From the NCBI GenBank assembly GCA_947184155.2, contig CAMXCT020001384.1, positions 30,001-94,000 on the forward strand: 64,000 nucleotides of DNA. Reading direction: 5' to 3'. The translations under genes and the position numbers were made by a program. Below, one piece after another: positions 1 through 11,895 of the stretch. The DNA is from Cladocopium goreaui (taxonomy: Eukaryota; Sar; Dinophyceae; Suessiales; Symbiodiniaceae). The notes beneath the pieces were generated by a model. It worked only from the letters and a program-made list of their open reading frames with translations, made no database searches and had not been told where the DNA came from. The stretch's first letter is position 1, and the number at the start of each line of letters is the position of its first letter.

Positions 1-600
1 GATTGATAGATTGATTGATAGATAGATAAGATAGATTAGATAGATAGGATAGATAAGATAGATAAGATAGATAGATAGATTAGATAGATTAGATAGATTA
101 GATAGATTAGATTGATTAGATTGATTAGATTGATTAGATTGATTAGATAGATTAGATAGATTAGATAGATTAGATAGATTAGATAGATTCGTTAGGTTGG
201 ATAGATTAGATAGATAAGATAGATAAGATAGATAAGATAGATAAGATAGATAAGATAGATCAGATAGATCAGATAGATAAGATAGATCAGATAGATCAGA
301 TAGAACAGATAGATAGATAGATAGATAGATAGGTAGGTAGGTAGATAGATAGATAGATAGGTAGATAGATAGATAGATAGGTAGATAGATAGATAGGCAG
401 ATAGACAGATAGATAGATAGATAGACAGACAAATAGATAGGCAGATAGATAGGGATGGATAGATAGATAGATAGATAGACAGACAGACAAATAGAAAGAT
501 AGATAGACAGACAAATAGATAGATAGATAGATAGACAGACAAATAAATAGGTAGATAGATAGATAGATAGATGGATAAATAGATAGATAGATAATTACAA
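1..600. repeat. GATA/TAGAT microsatellite
   Basis: Nearly pure (GATA)n and TAGAT-type tetra- and pentamer repeats with scattered GGTA and GACA variants. The open reading frames here (Tyr-Leu-Ser-Ile repeats on the minus strand) result from the repeat lacking stops and are not genes. Confidence 0.95.
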
Positions 601-1130
601 CTACAACAGCTACAACTACCACCACACTACACTGCACTACTGCTACAACTACAAATACAAATATACTACGCCACATTACACTACACTAATTATATTACAC
701 TACGCTAATTACATCTAATTACACTACACTGCGCCATTTACACTAATGACTACAACAACAACTACTACCACAACTACAACTACAATTACAACTACACTAC
801 ACTACACTACACTAACTACACTGCAGCACGCTACAACTACAAATACAACTACAACCACACTACATTACACAACACTACGATACACTGATTACATGGCATT
901 ACACTACAACTACAACAACAACTACAACTACCATTACGTTACACCACACTACACCACACATACTACACTACAATAGGCTACGCTACACTACACCACACCA
1001 CACTACACTACACTAATTAAACTGCACTACACTACAACTGCAACTACACTACACTACACTAATTACACTACACTACAACTACAGCTACAACTGCAATTAC
1101 AACGACAACTGCACTACACCACACTACATC
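596..1130. repeat. CTACAA/CACTACA satellite
   Basis: Degenerate ACTACA/CTACAACTACA repeats, pyrimidine-poor on the plus strand. The same satellite recurs at 43435-44040 and, reversed, at 39430-39660. Here and at 43.4 kb it runs straight into the same 110-bp dispersed sequence. Confidence 0.9.
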
Positions 1131-1197
1131 CAGCAGTTGTGGTAAGGTGACCACCGCAACCATTGCCACCATTCCAAAAAACAGAACTCCAACCACC

Positions 1198-1314
1198 TGT
1201 TGGTCCATGAGTGGATTCGCTCTGCCATCCGTGATTCGCAACAACCAGCCTCTCCTATGGGTTTCCTATTTTTGAAACTTCCGCCACCGCCTTGTGCGGT
1301 ACTACTGGTATTAC
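1198..1314 (+). repeat. Dispersed ~110-bp repeat, copy 1
   Basis: About 110 bp running from a GTTGGTCCATGAGTGG start through CAACCAGCCTCTCCTATGGG to TGTGCGGTACTACTGG. It matches 44057-44173 (plus strand) and 37785-37900 (minus strand) at roughly 90% by eye. It has no convincing reading frame shared by all three copies. It could be the 3' end of a retroelement, because one copy follows a LINE reverse transcriptase. Confidence 0.75.
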
Positions 1315-1318
1315 ACTG

Positions 1319-1830
1319 TATTATCGTATGCCACTATATTGAGACAATTATTTTGTGTTATATTGTATTAAATTATTGTGTATTATATAGTATTATCTTT
1401 ATATTATAATGTTATGTTATATTATATTATATTGTATTGTAGTTTATTGTATTATATTGTATTATATTATATTTTTTGTATTATGTTATAGTATATTATG
1501 TTATATTATATTAGATTATAGAATATTAATCTTATATTTAAATTGTATCTATCTTATTTATATTATACTTAAATTATATTTATATATATATAATGTGTAT
1601 TATATTTATATTATATATAAACTATATTTATATTTATATTCATATTTATATTCATATTTATATTTACATTTATATTTATATTCATTATATTATATCCTGT
1701 TATATTATACTATACTGTACTGTATTGTATTGTATCAGATTATACTATACTAATATTAGATTGTATTGAGTTGTATTGTATTCTGTTATATTAATTATAA
1801 TATATCATATTATACTATATAAAAGGGTCT
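1319..1830. repeat. AT-rich TTATA/TGTATTA tract
   Basis: About 500 bp of low-complexity A/T with TGTATTA and TTATATT units. No gene is seen in it. Confidence 0.85.
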
Positions 1831-3260
1831 GTGTCTGGACATCTGAGCTTGAGGCATAACAGAGGTGAATATTGCCATGAGCGTCCTGAAGCGACTGATT
1901 ACGTTGTGGCAGCGTGCTTGCGACTGATGAGCCACGGCTTCTCAAACGCAAGTCCAAGACTCCAAGAGAGCTCAACAGAGTCGAACAGTGTGAAGTCTTC
2001 ATCTTTCATGCAAACCATTTTTGATTTACTTGATCAGACATGATCAGACTCTATCCTTCTGAAAGTCTCTGGGGTCGTGGCGCAACCGTCTCCGTGGTCC
2101 CTGGGTCCGGGTAGATGCCCTCGCTGTATTCCATGCTAATGGAAACCTCATTGCAGGTTGCCAGAGGCAGGTCACAGGGCAGCACACCCGAGCACACCCG
2201 AGCACACCTTGACACCCAGGTTCTAACTTCTGCAGAGACCTGTCGAATCTGTCACCTCGCTGTGGCTCCAACCCCGACCGTCAAAGCCGCGTTCCTTGGA
2301 AAACAAGGAAATAAGGCATTTTTGACAGGTGAGCTAGGAGACACCCCGGGTGGGGTTTGATCTTGATTTGATCATCGCTCAGTCCTCGAAGCTGTGTCAT
2401 CTTCACCGCTAATTACATGTTTCATGGTTGTTTGGATCACCTTACCTTCGAAGTCAAGTCACACCACCGCCATGGCGAATGCATAGGGGAAGACGGAACC
2501 ATAGATCCCGAAGATGAGCGAGAAGCCCCACCTCTAAGGTGCACTGCCCCACGCTGCTTCAAGTGGTTTCGAGGTCATGAGATTCCGGTGACTGCAGGCT
2601 ATTCAGATCTATTCAGCAAGTTCACTTGGGTCATCTTGGGTCCGCACTTGCCACCAACATAGTGGCGCATTCTTCAGGGTCCTGGTAGAAGCTCATGACA
2701 GATAAGACCGGAAGCCACGACACCCGCAGACTCAGAGAGCCCGCAGTCCTTCAAAGCCTGGAAATGCCTGGAACTTTGACTCTTTGGCCGCGTGGACCTT
2801 GAACGCATGCATTCCAAACTGTGAGTTTCCCAACAAAGATGTTGTTTTTGACTGTATCGTTTTCAGACTTTTTCCTGCCATGCTCTGCCATGCTCTGCCA
2901 TGCCCTGCCTACCCCAGCTGTGTTTCACAGTGCGTAGATCTTTAGGATTGGCGGCATCTATCGCACACCCAGCGGGAACTGCATGCATGATAATGGGCGG
3001 AGGACTTTCAGAGCCAAACAGCCAAAAGCACCGTCATGCATACCCCCACAATGAAATACACCACCTGTTTCGTGCTTGAATTTTCAGCCAAAACAGCTTG
3101 GAAGGTCAAAAGCCCATCTTGCCATTGATTTTTCCCTCCTGCACTAAAGAGGTCCGTGCCCCGCGCCAGTTGAAAGTTTGGGCGTACCAATCGCGGTGCA
3201 GCATGTCACGGTGTGGAGCATGGTGAGCATTCCTTACTGATGCTCCGTCGCGTTTAGGAA
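1831..3260. other. Unassigned spacer 1.8-3.3 kb
   Basis: About 1.4 kb of mixed-composition DNA. Short open frames occur on both strands (e.g. 2417-2662 plus, 3008-3190 minus), but none shows a recognisable domain or clear splice sites. A short TGCCATGCTC repeat lies at 2877-2915. It may be 3' flank of the ICMT gene. Confidence 0.5.
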
Positions 3261-3334
3261 GGTCGAACTCACTCGTTAAGATGTGCTGCCATTGCTGCCA
3301 TTGCTGCCATTGCTGCCATTGCTGCCCACCCTTG

Positions 3335-4533
3335 TCAGACTTCGGAAATCCATGGGATTCCGCAAGGTACTCGGCTGGCGTAGTCCAGGTACTCGTCCCC
3401 GAAAAAACGGATCAACATTTGCTCTTCGTGCGGTATTCTTCCAGCAAAAAAGCGCCACGAGACGAACGCATAAGCAAAGAAGCAGAAGATGTTTCCAAGC
3501 AGGACCTGGGTAGACACACTCCACAGAAACCATCCAACATATCCAGGATGGCGGCAAAGGCTGTACACCTCGAGGGAGTTGCAACATTAGCTGCCTTCAG
3601 AAATCTCACACTAAAGCATTTCTTGGGACAGAGTTGAGTCAGCTGCAGAGGTGAAGAAGCGGAGCTTTCTGTGGTGAAAGTATATATAATGAAAAATATG
3701 AAAATGTGTTAAAGTCTGACGACGAGGCAAGGCACCCCTTGTGTCACCAATCTGTGGGATGATTCCTTGTGACAAGCCACGATGTGGGTGAAATTCGATT
3801 GTGCAGTGAATAGCGCTGCCTCCAAGCGCCAGCATCAAACATCAGAAATTGCGATCAGATTGCGATTTATACCCTCTGGTAATTTAACATAGCTATTGAA
3901 AATCACCATTTATAGTGATTTTTCCCATGAAAAATGGTGATTTTCCATAGCTATGTTAAATTACCAGAGGGTAATTCAATCAAACTGATGAAACTGCGTA
4001 AAACAATGGACGAAATTGAGATGGCAGCCGTTTAGTTGGAAAAACTCAAAAGCGTTGGTCTTTTGGGACGAGGAATCTGTTCTCAAGCCCCATCCGCCAA
4101 AGGCCAGCACTCCACCCAGAAGCACAAATGCAAACTGAAAGGTACCTAAGGTGGGCGCCAGTCAGATAGCCCTGTGCAGCTGGCATGCGTCAATCCGATT
4201 CCATCATATTCCGTCCCAGTAGAAAAAGCTATGCTATCTCTGGCAATGACTTTCATTTTTCGAATCTTCAAAAAATGTCGCTTTGCATTCAGGAAAAGCA
4301 AACGATCTGGTCCCAAAATCTTCAGGGTGCAAAAATAATACTGAGCAAAGGAGAGCCATGAAGACCGACAAGGATCATGAAGAGCATAAAATGCGGCCTG
4401 TCTGAGCCAAGAAACGCAGCATGCCCACCGCATGCCACAGCCAGAACTCTAGAATTGCTGCTATGATCGCGATACTATACCCAGCTGCAGGTACTGGCGT
4501 CAACATGAATCCACGGAATTCCTTGGGGTCAAT
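3335..4533 (-). CDS. ICMT: Isoprenylcysteine carboxyl methyltransferase (ICMT/STE14 family), at least four exons
   Basis: The protein methylates the C-terminal prenylcysteine of CaaX proteins with S-adenosylmethionine at the ER membrane. Four minus-strand exons join to give the family core. Exon 4533-~4408 is hydrophobic and holds an ILEFWLWHAV segment. Exon 4134-~4081 is a membrane segment ending GGWGLR. Exon 3819-3736 is 28 codons with AALFTAQSNFTH and HRLVTQG. Exon 3568-3335 carries the catalytic signature YSLCRHPGYVGWFLW, then WRFFAGRIPHEEQ, FFGDEYLDY and a GIPWI end. The RHPGYVGW and FFGxEYxxY motifs and their order match ICMT. Donor GT at 3735 and acceptor AG|G at 3570-3569 rebuild GVYSL exactly. 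The other junctions are approximate. A MITE sits in the intron at 3820-4080. Family assignment is firm; exon borders and the N terminus are inferred. Confidence 0.85.
3870..3973. mobile_element. Foldback MITE with 42-bp inverted arms and TA ends
   Basis: The left arm 3870-3911 (TACCCTCTGGTAATT...) and right arm 3932-3973 are reverse complements with a single mismatch, around a 20-bp spacer. Both outer ends are TA next to CCCTC/GAGGG, as for a Tc1/mariner-type element with TA target duplication. No coding capacity. It lies in an ICMT intron. Confidence 0.85.
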
Positions 4534-4808
4534 CTGCAATGCCAACACCAAATGACACTTAGCTTGGCCCAATGTGATTCGGGCACCCCCCTCTTCACAC
4601 AAAGGAACGAGTAGAATCAAGAAAACCACAAAGGAACAGTCTGACGACTCGTACGACTCAGCCTCCTGCTATCTCCTTCTCGTGGAAGAGCGCGCAGAAA
4701 CTAAACTCAGTGAGGTGAAACAAAGCCACCAAGACAAAGAATAGTGGCCTTAGCGTGACAACCACGCTCATTGGAAACCCACAGGCAACGACAAAGGAGT
4801 CTCATGTG

Positions 4809-4935
4809 CACATAGATAGATACGTAGATAGAGATAGAGATAGAGATAGAGATAGAGATAAGATAAGATATTTTGTTATTTAGATATTTAGATATAGAGA
4901 TTAGATATTGGATATTGGATATTAGGTATTAGATA
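4809..4935. repeat. GATA/GATATT microsatellite
   Basis: Runs of GATAGA, then GATATT/TTAGATATTGGATATT repeats. Probably intronic to the ICMT locus. Confidence 0.85.
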
Positions 4936-5065
4936 TACACATACTAAGTGCAGGCGAAGCTTCAACTGAGGATGCCCATGCCTTAGCCGATTCTTTTCCT
5001 ATCCCTATGCCGTGCTGGGGCCTTCCATGGGGCAGGTGCAAGACTCGCGCAAGACGTCACACACC

Positions 5066-5760
5066 AGTGTACGACAAGCGATAGCAGCGATAGCCTTTTG
5101 ATGCTTTTTGGATCTGGCAAGCTTCAGAGCTTCACCTCCGAAGCCCATGACACCACCCAGCGCAAAGCAAATGAAGCAAAGCGTAGTCAAGGAATCCACC
5201 TGCGCTCAGAGCTGTCACAGCGCAGCAGTCATCAGTCATTATGTCAGGGTCCGTGGTGTCCATGGAAATGCTCAAAACCATCCGCCTCGCTGGGGATCCA
5301 ATTGGTCCCTGCAAAGAATATCACCTGGAAACAATATGTTGGATAACAGCCACATCAATTAGGTCTCCAGGTTTGCAGGCTTCACAATCTTCACATGCCG
5401 AGACGACTCATGCAAAATAATTCAAAATATCTTTGTTGAGCCTAGCTACGGTCAGCACTGTCATGCCTTCTTGTCCGAGTACACCGACTGCGGCATAGCC
5501 TGAGAACACCCAAGAAGGAACAAGATGAACAAGATGAACAAGAGGAAATAACATGAAATAACAATAGCAAAGGGAAACAGCATCGAATGATCTGTGTTCA
5601 ACGAGTTGGACTCAACGAACTCAACGAATTCACGTTGAATTCAGGTTGATTTCAGGAAAATCTGCAGCGCCAGGAAGCCGCAAGCCAAACCGCAAAGAGT
5701 AGCGAGTGGGCCGAGCCATCGAATCCTTTGAACAATTGGATCGAGTGCCACTGGCGAGCT
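5066..5760 (-). CDS. Putative upstream exons of a membrane protein (perhaps ICMT N-terminal part)
   Basis: Two to three exon-like blocks lie upstream of ICMT on the same strand. Block 5198-5066 starts after acceptor AG|GTGGATTCC and encodes a membrane segment with CFICFALGGVMGFGGEAL and then KKHQKAIAA, ending at a GTGTGA donor. Block ~5755-5640 reads LDPIVQRIRWLGPLATLCGL and more hydrophobic residues. A weaker block near 5520-5440 contains AAVGVLGQEG. The hydrophobic character suits the multi-pass N-terminal half of ICMT, but no diagnostic motif is visible. They could belong to a different gene. Confidence 0.4.
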
Positions 5761-6163
5761 ATGAAAAATAAAATAAAAGATCAATTAAAAGATCAATAAA
5801 CATGAGTTATCTTAGTTATCTTCAAGGGGGGGCCGACAATTTTCGGTCCAGCTGCCAACTTGCAGAGAAAAGTTCTTCAGAAGGGCCAAACAAATCATCT
5901 GGCGACGCCTAGCGTCCTGGACTTCATTTTAGCCAAGTAGCTGTGTCGCTAGCATCCTGGACCCCATTGCATCCTCTTCCACCTCTACCATCAGCTTGCA
6001 AGCGCCCGGCTCAGCTTGATGAAGAGCAACACGGAGGCATGCAGTAGACTCGTCCAACCACCATATATATATATAGTAAAAACAATAAGAATCAAATTCG
6101 TCATAATAACAATAATTATAGCCATGATAATACTATAATAATAGTAATCATTGGTGGTATATA
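5761..6163. other. Spacer with AT-rich tract
   Basis: No gene is seen. Positions 6060-6165 are an AT-rich stretch with ATAATAATAG-type repeats. Confidence 0.5.
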
Positions 6164-6178
6164 TTATGCTTCTCTTAC

Positions 6179-6960
6179 CTTCTTTCTCTTTCTCTGCTTC
6201 ATTCTTGATGCGTCAGAAACATAGGAACAAAAAATGACACGCAAAGCGTCAAGCAAGGAGCACGCTACCAATGTCACGCATTTTTCCTCTGCATGTCCCT
6301 TTTCAGCTGAAGTTGGGCAGTGAAACTGTGCACACCAGGCCTTGACTCGGAACCGACGAGAGTCAAATGCCATCTGGCCAAAGTTCCAACTCATCGCTTT
6401 GTAGATGTTGGCTGTGAGACTTTCTGGCGCAAGTGCATGACATTGGAATCGTGTGGAATGCAAGGGCGCCACTTACCGTAGCCGTTGTGCACAAACATGT
6501 CCGGTTTGGACTCGCTCTTGTCGTATGGACCACTGAATGGCTTAGGCACGTCCTGAACTATCTGAAACTCATTGGTGTCTGCACCTGCATTGCCAAAAAT
6601 GCAAGCTAAAGGGGCACGATTGTTTCGCTCCCATTTGACCTCAATTCTGAGGTTCGGCGGATCTGCCTCACTTCTCCATCAGCATTCGTTTCAGCCTTGT
6701 GCTGTCTGCGATCATTCCAGGATTGCTTCTCATGTCTGGCTTCTCTCCAGTGTAGTAGTTCTTGTGCGTAGACACCTGGGATCAAGTAGGACACCATGGG
6801 ATGGCACCAGCATGCCGCTTGAACCTGTTTAGTAGCATGATCTGAGGCAGAGGCAAAACGTCGATTGTGAACACAGAATCTGTCCAGGAATTGGATGGTT
6901 GAGGCATTCCTTGCCGAATTTCGTGAAATGCAATATCCATGGGCTTTGTCAGGTGGTCAA
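6179..6960 (-). CDS. Unknown multi-exon gene
   Basis: Several minus-strand blocks look coding and carry good splice sites. Block ~6960-6800 includes FHEIRQGMPQPSNSWTD and DVLPLPQIMLLNRF. Block ~6790-6640 includes VYAQELLHWREARHEKQSW. Block ~6600-6477 includes DTNEFQIVQDVPKPFSGPY and ends at TACG|GTAAGT (donor 6476-6475). Block ~6455-6179 includes PESLTANIYKAMSWNFGQM, then a basic KRKK tail before donor GTAAGA at 6178. I do not recognise the protein. Block order and phase are inferred, and pieces may be missing. Confidence 0.4.
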
Positions 6961-6989
6961 ATTTACAGCGTGTTCGGGATTGGGGTCCG

Positions 6990-7870
6990 TAACCGTAAAT
7001 ACGCCGATACGCCGATACGCTGATCGCTGTGTTTACGCCGATACGCCGATACGCCGATCGGTGTGTTTGCGCCGACACGCCGTTACGCCGATCGGTGTGT
7101 TTGCGCCGATACGCCGATACGCCGATCGCTGTGTGTACGCCGATACGCCGATACGCCGATCGGTGTGTTTGCGCCGATACGCCGATCTCTGTGTTTTACG
7201 CTTGTCGCTGCGCTGCATGTCGACACGCCCATTCTGCGCCGATGGCTGTTACGCTGATCGCTGTGTCTGCGCCGATGCGCCGTTACGCCGATCGCCGTGT
7301 TTACACCGATATGCCGATACGCTGATCGCTGTGTTTGCGCCGATACGCCGATACGCCGATCGCTGTGTTTGCGCCGATACGCCGTTACGCCGATCGCCGT
7401 GTTTGCGCCGATACGCCGTTACGCCGATCGCCGTGTTTGCGCTGATACGCCGTTACACCGATCGCCGTGTTTGCGCCGATACGCCGTTACGCCGATCGCC
7501 GTGTTTGCGCCGATACGCCGTTACGCCGATCGGTGTTTTTGCGCCGATACGCCGTTACGCCGATCGCCGTGTTGACGCCGATACGCCGTTACGCCGATCG
7601 CCGTGTTTGCGCTGATACGCCGTTACGCCGATCGCCGTGTTTGCGCCGATGCGCCGTTACGCCGATCGCTGTGTTTACGCCGTTACGCCGATCGCCGTGT
7701 TTGCGCTGATACGCCGTTACGCCGATCGCCGTGTTTGCGCTGATACGCCGTTACGCCGATCGCCGTGTCTGCGCCGATGCGCCGTTACGCCGATCGCTGT
7801 GTTTACGTCGATACGCGGATCGCTTTGTTAGCGCCGATGCACCGTTACGCCGATCGCGGGGTCTGCGCTG
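6990..7870. repeat. 34-bp minisatellite (GCCGATACGCCGTTACGCC family)
   Basis: About 25 copies of a 34-bp unit alternating two ACGCCGAT/TTACGCCGAT blocks with a GTGTTTGC/GTGTTTAC spacer. Because 34 is not a multiple of three and the unit lacks stops, long open frames (up to 238 codons) appear in several frames; they are artefacts. The left flank TTCGGGATTGGGGTCCG also flanks the 46.4-47.2 kb minisatellite in inverted orientation. Confidence 0.9.
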
Positions 7871-9190
7871 CAAATACGCCGAGACGTCGTTCACATAATG
7901 CGTGTGCGCGTGTGTGCGTGTGTGTGCGCGGTTGCGCCGATGCGCCGGGTGCTGCGCCTGGGCTGGTACGCTGTTGCTCCGGTCGCTGTGCTGAGGCCGG
8001 TGCACCGCGTTTGTCAATATACATGCTGCGACCATCGGCCGAATCAACCGCACAAGGATGCATTGACCCGTTCAACGGCCATTGCATGTTAGCATGCAGC
8101 AAGTTCATCAACAGCTGGCAGCCAAGTATTTGAGAGTTGGTGTCTATAACCTTGCAATAGGACCTGGGACGCATGACTGCTTACAAAACACAATGTGTTC
8201 CCTGGAAATTTACCACAAATGAGCTTGGCATCATTTGTGAAAGTCAATGACGCATTGAACTTTGCATGATCCAAGCTTCCATTGCTCGGAAAAATCTATG
8301 CGCTTAAGGTATAATGTAACCCAGTCAGTCTAAAGGACAAGTTTAACGCGGCCGTTCGAATAAAGGACCTAAATGACTAAAGTTCCCAAAAAACTCATAC
8401 CTTGAAAAGATTCTAAAATTCCGCACTGTAAGACCAGCAGAAGTTACATACAGCGAGAGCACTCTAAGAAAATTTGTTTACAAACACAGTGTCTTTTTCT
8501 TTTTTTGCACAAACCTCACAAACCTGATTTTGCGGGGTTTTCACGGCCTTCTCAGGGGGTTTTCACTGGTTTTTCACGGCCTTTTCACTTTTTTTTCACG
8601 GTATCTTTTTTTCTCAAATCTGGAAAGTGCATCGTCGATTCTTGAAGCATGGGATATCTTTGGGGGTGGAACCTTGCTCGGCTAAGTCGCACAAAAATAC
8701 GACCTCAAAAATAATCGCATAGAGAAACCCTCAGTCCTGAAGGCCTGGTTTAACAAGCCCGTTAGCAAAGGCCTAATTTAGCGAGGACCTCGCATTGCAA
8801 GCCGGTGCTTGATTGGCAAATTCAAACAGACAGAGTGGGCATAAGAGCGATTGAACTCATTTTTCTTCAAATGTGGTTCAGCAATGCCTCGTTTGCAAAA
8901 CAACTCCTGAAATTACCAGAAATCAAAATTGCGCGCGTTTGAGAGTCTTTGCGCGCAGGTGCGGGAAATTTGGGGGCGTTTTGCGCGTTATTTGGGTCGC
9001 AGGATTTTGCTAAACATATGCTCTCAATCCCACATTGTTAAAATGTGTCACGCATGATGGTCCATTCATGCACCATGCACACAAACATATCAAATGATAT
9101 ATATAGGTCCTCCTAGAAAGCACACAGGTGCAGCGGCAAGGGAAAGTGAACAGAAATGGCTGAGTTGTGGTGACACACTGCGAATTACAT
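7871..9190. other. Unassigned region
   Basis: A short GTGTGCG-rich stretch (7900-7930) leads into AT-richer DNA with poly-T runs (8500-8620). No convincing exon is seen on either strand. Confidence 0.5.
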
Positions 9191-9920
9191 ATTTCTTATT
9201 TAGTACCTCTTACATCACTCTTACATCTTGTTACAGCATGATTTTCAGGCATTTGAATCATGAACCTTAAACCATTGGAATTTTCCATGCAATGGAAGCT
9301 TGAGGTTGAATGCAAGTGCTGAGCCAGCAAGCTGGCCAAAAAATGAACTTTTGCCACCAATCTCGCGCTGGCCATTTGATTTTTGTTTTGTTTGCCTCCC
9401 AAATCATTTTTCAAAAGCTCCAAAGCTAAGAATGACACAAATTTGAAGTTATTTTTTCTCAGAGAGCTGCGCATGGCATTTTGCTTCGACTCGTTTCAGG
9501 TCATCAACTGTCTCAAAGCCATGCCTGTCTTCTTCAACAAGTCTTCTTGGCCATTCTCACCTTCACTGGCGAGACCTTCTAAATTTTCAAAGAAGCAATT
9601 TTTCAAAAAATCAATAATGTATGAACATGTACCCCACCCCCCAGACCGTACCTGCGATATAGGGTGGAAGAGACCTGGATCTTTTGTTAAAGTCGTTCTA
9701 TGTATGAACATGTTCAAAAAAGTTTTTTTAAACGTGCCACGCCACCACACCTCACCCCACCTCCAAGACCGCACCTGTGACGTAGCGTGCGCAAGACGTG
9801 GAATTTATGTCAGAGTCAATCATGTGTGAAGATGAACATGAACGTTGACGCCCCACCCCACCCCACCCCCAACCTGACGTTGGTGGGACCGTAAAAGATC
9901 CGTCTGCAAAAACACGGACA
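9191..9920. other. Unassigned region with repeated CCACCCC blocks
   Basis: Three related blocks at ~9620, ~9735 and ~9845 each combine an ATGAACATG run with a CCCCACC stretch and a GACCGTACCTGYGAY-like motif. They look like a degraded ~110-bp tandem repeat. No supported gene. Confidence 0.45.
9323..9336 (-). repeat. Family A hairpin, single copy (C:G arm variant)
   Basis: GCCAGCAAGCTGGC is a perfect 6-bp stem around AA. It carries C:G at the variable arm position, where most copies have G:C. Confidence 0.6.
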
Positions 9921-9932
9921 CTCACACAAGAG

Positions 9933-10067
9933 GGCTAGCAAGCTGACCATTAACGGAAAGCACAGACAGGGCCAGCAAGCTGACCATAAACCAAAATCGA
10001 CAAAAACAGGGCCCGCAAGCCGACCAGCAAACAACTAAAAAACACCAACTGGGCCAGGAAGATGACC
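9933..10067 (-). repeat. Cluster of four family A hairpins
   Basis: Copies start at 9933 (GGCTAGCAAGCTGACC), 9970 (GGCCAGCAAGCTGACC), 10010 and 10052, spaced about 40 bp. The first two keep the stem on either side of the AA loop; the last two are decayed. They sit in A-rich spacers with CATAAACCAAAA repeats. Strand is given as that on which the RNA hairpin would pair best. Confidence 0.65.
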
Positions 10068-10239
10068 ATAAACCAAAAACACCAAGCTGATTCTGTCCGC
10101 TTGACAAAACTTTCTCTTTTCCGCAATCGTTCAAGTCTATACCCTTTAAAGACGTAACTACCTTGGAGGGCACAGGCTGCCCCTTCTAAGATGCAATGAA
10201 CCTCTGTAGCTTAGCCAGAGCGTCGGCGATTTGCCGAAA

Positions 10240-10440
10240 AGGGCGTCTGCTTCAGGATCACCAAAGATAATGCTCCTGCATACTGTCTCTGAACCTCTTG
10301 GTCTTGCAGTACCTGGCACGGTTGAAACTCTGGGCAGGATGGCCTTGCTCGGTCAGGCAATGGACCAAAAGCTGGTGTCTGCAAATCAAATCTTGCAATA
10401 GTCAGGATGCCGCTGAAGTTCTGCAACACCTGAGCTTTCT
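10240..10440 (-). CDS. Possible single exon, unknown function
   Basis: Following acceptor AG|GTGTTGCAG, the minus strand reads NFSGILTIARFDLQTPAFG and continues to a CCAG|GTACTG donor. This is coding-like and has plausible AG|G and GT sites, but no family is recognised and no partner exons are clear. Confidence 0.3.
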
Positions 10441-10705
10441 CCTGGCACGCTGCACTAATTACAGTCTAGATCCAAACACCATCTGAAGTGATCGCGGTCA
10501 TGGCAAAAAGGCAAGGAAAGAAGCGGCTGCAATTTTATATGTTAGTGACCAAATGGCTGTGGCTCATGAACATATCTTTTAGAATGTGAACAGAAACTGC
10601 GTGTAAATGTTTTCTGGTTGCATGACATTCAGCACTGCGAAGCGGTTTGGCGAGGAAGCAAGCATCGGACCCCAACCATAAACACACAAAAAGAAACAGA
10701 CACAC

Positions 10706-10760
10706 GGCCAGCAAGCTGACCATCAACAAGAAAGAAACAAACACGGCCAGCAAGCTGACT
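10706..10760 (-). repeat. Pair of family A hairpins
   Basis: GGCCAGCAAGCTGACC at 10706-10721 and GGCCAGCAAGCTGACT at 10745-10760. C:G replaces the common G:C at the variable stem position. Confidence 0.7.
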
Positions 10761-11074
10761 ATAGGCATGAAAAAGGGTCAGCAAGGTCAAGCCTGGTTCA
10801 GGGATTGAAAGAAGAGGAGAAAAAATACGCACCAAGTGCGTTCGGACTTCTGATTGTGTGTCAAAAATGTATGACTTTCAAGACATGTCTTAAGGCCCAA
10901 GTTCATGACCTGATGAAAATTCCTGCTTTACACACATCCTGCAATGGACAGCTACTCCAGAACAAAGAAACAAATATCGTTTGAAAAAGAAGCTTCTTCA
11001 ACTGCAGCTTTCGTGGGATCTTGGTATTTTCTCAACTGACCGCTATTTTTGGCACAGGTTGATGAGTTTTATGC

Positions 11075-11265
11075 GGCTGCCATGTGTAGCATGCCATTTG
11101 TGACGCAAGGCGTACGCCCTACACCGTCCATGGCAAAAGCTATACTATTATACTGAAGCGAGCACAGGACCGCACACGCCCTTTAATTTGCGGTGTCCAT
11201 GCGTAGCACGCCACTTTTGGCGCAAGGCGTACGCCCTACACCATCCATGGCAAACGCTGCTGAAG
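11075..11265 (-). repeat. Two copies of an ~85-bp repeat with family B hairpin
   Basis: Cores GGCGTACGCC at 11109 and 11226 sit in matching contexts: GCGG(C/T)GTCCATG upstream, a TAGCA(C/T)GCCA block, and ACACCRTCCATGGCAAA downstream. A third diverged copy is at 18030-18095. On the minus strand the flanking arms (TGGTGTA...TGCGCCA) pair throughout with G-U included. Confidence 0.75.
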
Positions 11266-11734
11266 CAAGGACACCAGACGTGCCAGGCGCATGCCGCGAA
11301 GCAAAAGCTGTGACAGCAACGTCCGAATTTGCATTCATAAGAAGACATCGGGCCAACCAGGGGACCCGGATCATTTTGAAACACCGGATAAGGCTCATTT
11401 TGAAACACAGAGGATAAGGATCATTTCGAAACACAAAAGCCCCGGATAAGGATCATTTTGAGACACATCAAAGATACTGCTGTTTAAGACATCTGGAAGG
11501 CATAGCATTTCTTTGTAACCACCATGGCGCTTGTAACACCACAGCACATTGATGAAACCCTAGCAAATCAGCTCTTCAAACAAAAACAATCAAAAAAACA
11601 AGTTAGCTCTTACAAGGAGATTCATCCCTATCATAAATGCAATGTGACCGCAAAAGGCTTGAGTCTTTTCCCGTCAGCCATCTATTTGTGGCAGCTTTGT
11701 CCGGCAATTCATGAGGATCTCGTTCGAGACACGT

Positions 11735-11895
11735 ATCAAAAAAAATAAAAATGCATCAAAAAAATATCCAGCACGCATCAAAAAAAATATATATGCATCA
11801 AAAAAAATATCCAGGTGCCACTGTGTGAGACCTCACGGGTTTCGTGCTGCAAACCTAGATCAAAAAAAAATATCCGTATCAAAAAAAATATCATA
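11735..11895. repeat. ATCAAAAAAAATAT repeats
   Basis: At least six copies of (G/T)(C/A)ATCAAAAAAAATA. The reverse-complement version occupies 12660-12740, so the two arrays bracket 11.9-12.65 kb as an inverted pair. Confidence 0.8.

Noticed and set aside
6899-7615. 238-codon Arg/Tyr/Asp-rich frame
   Set aside because: 34-bp minisatellite read in all frames; no gene character.
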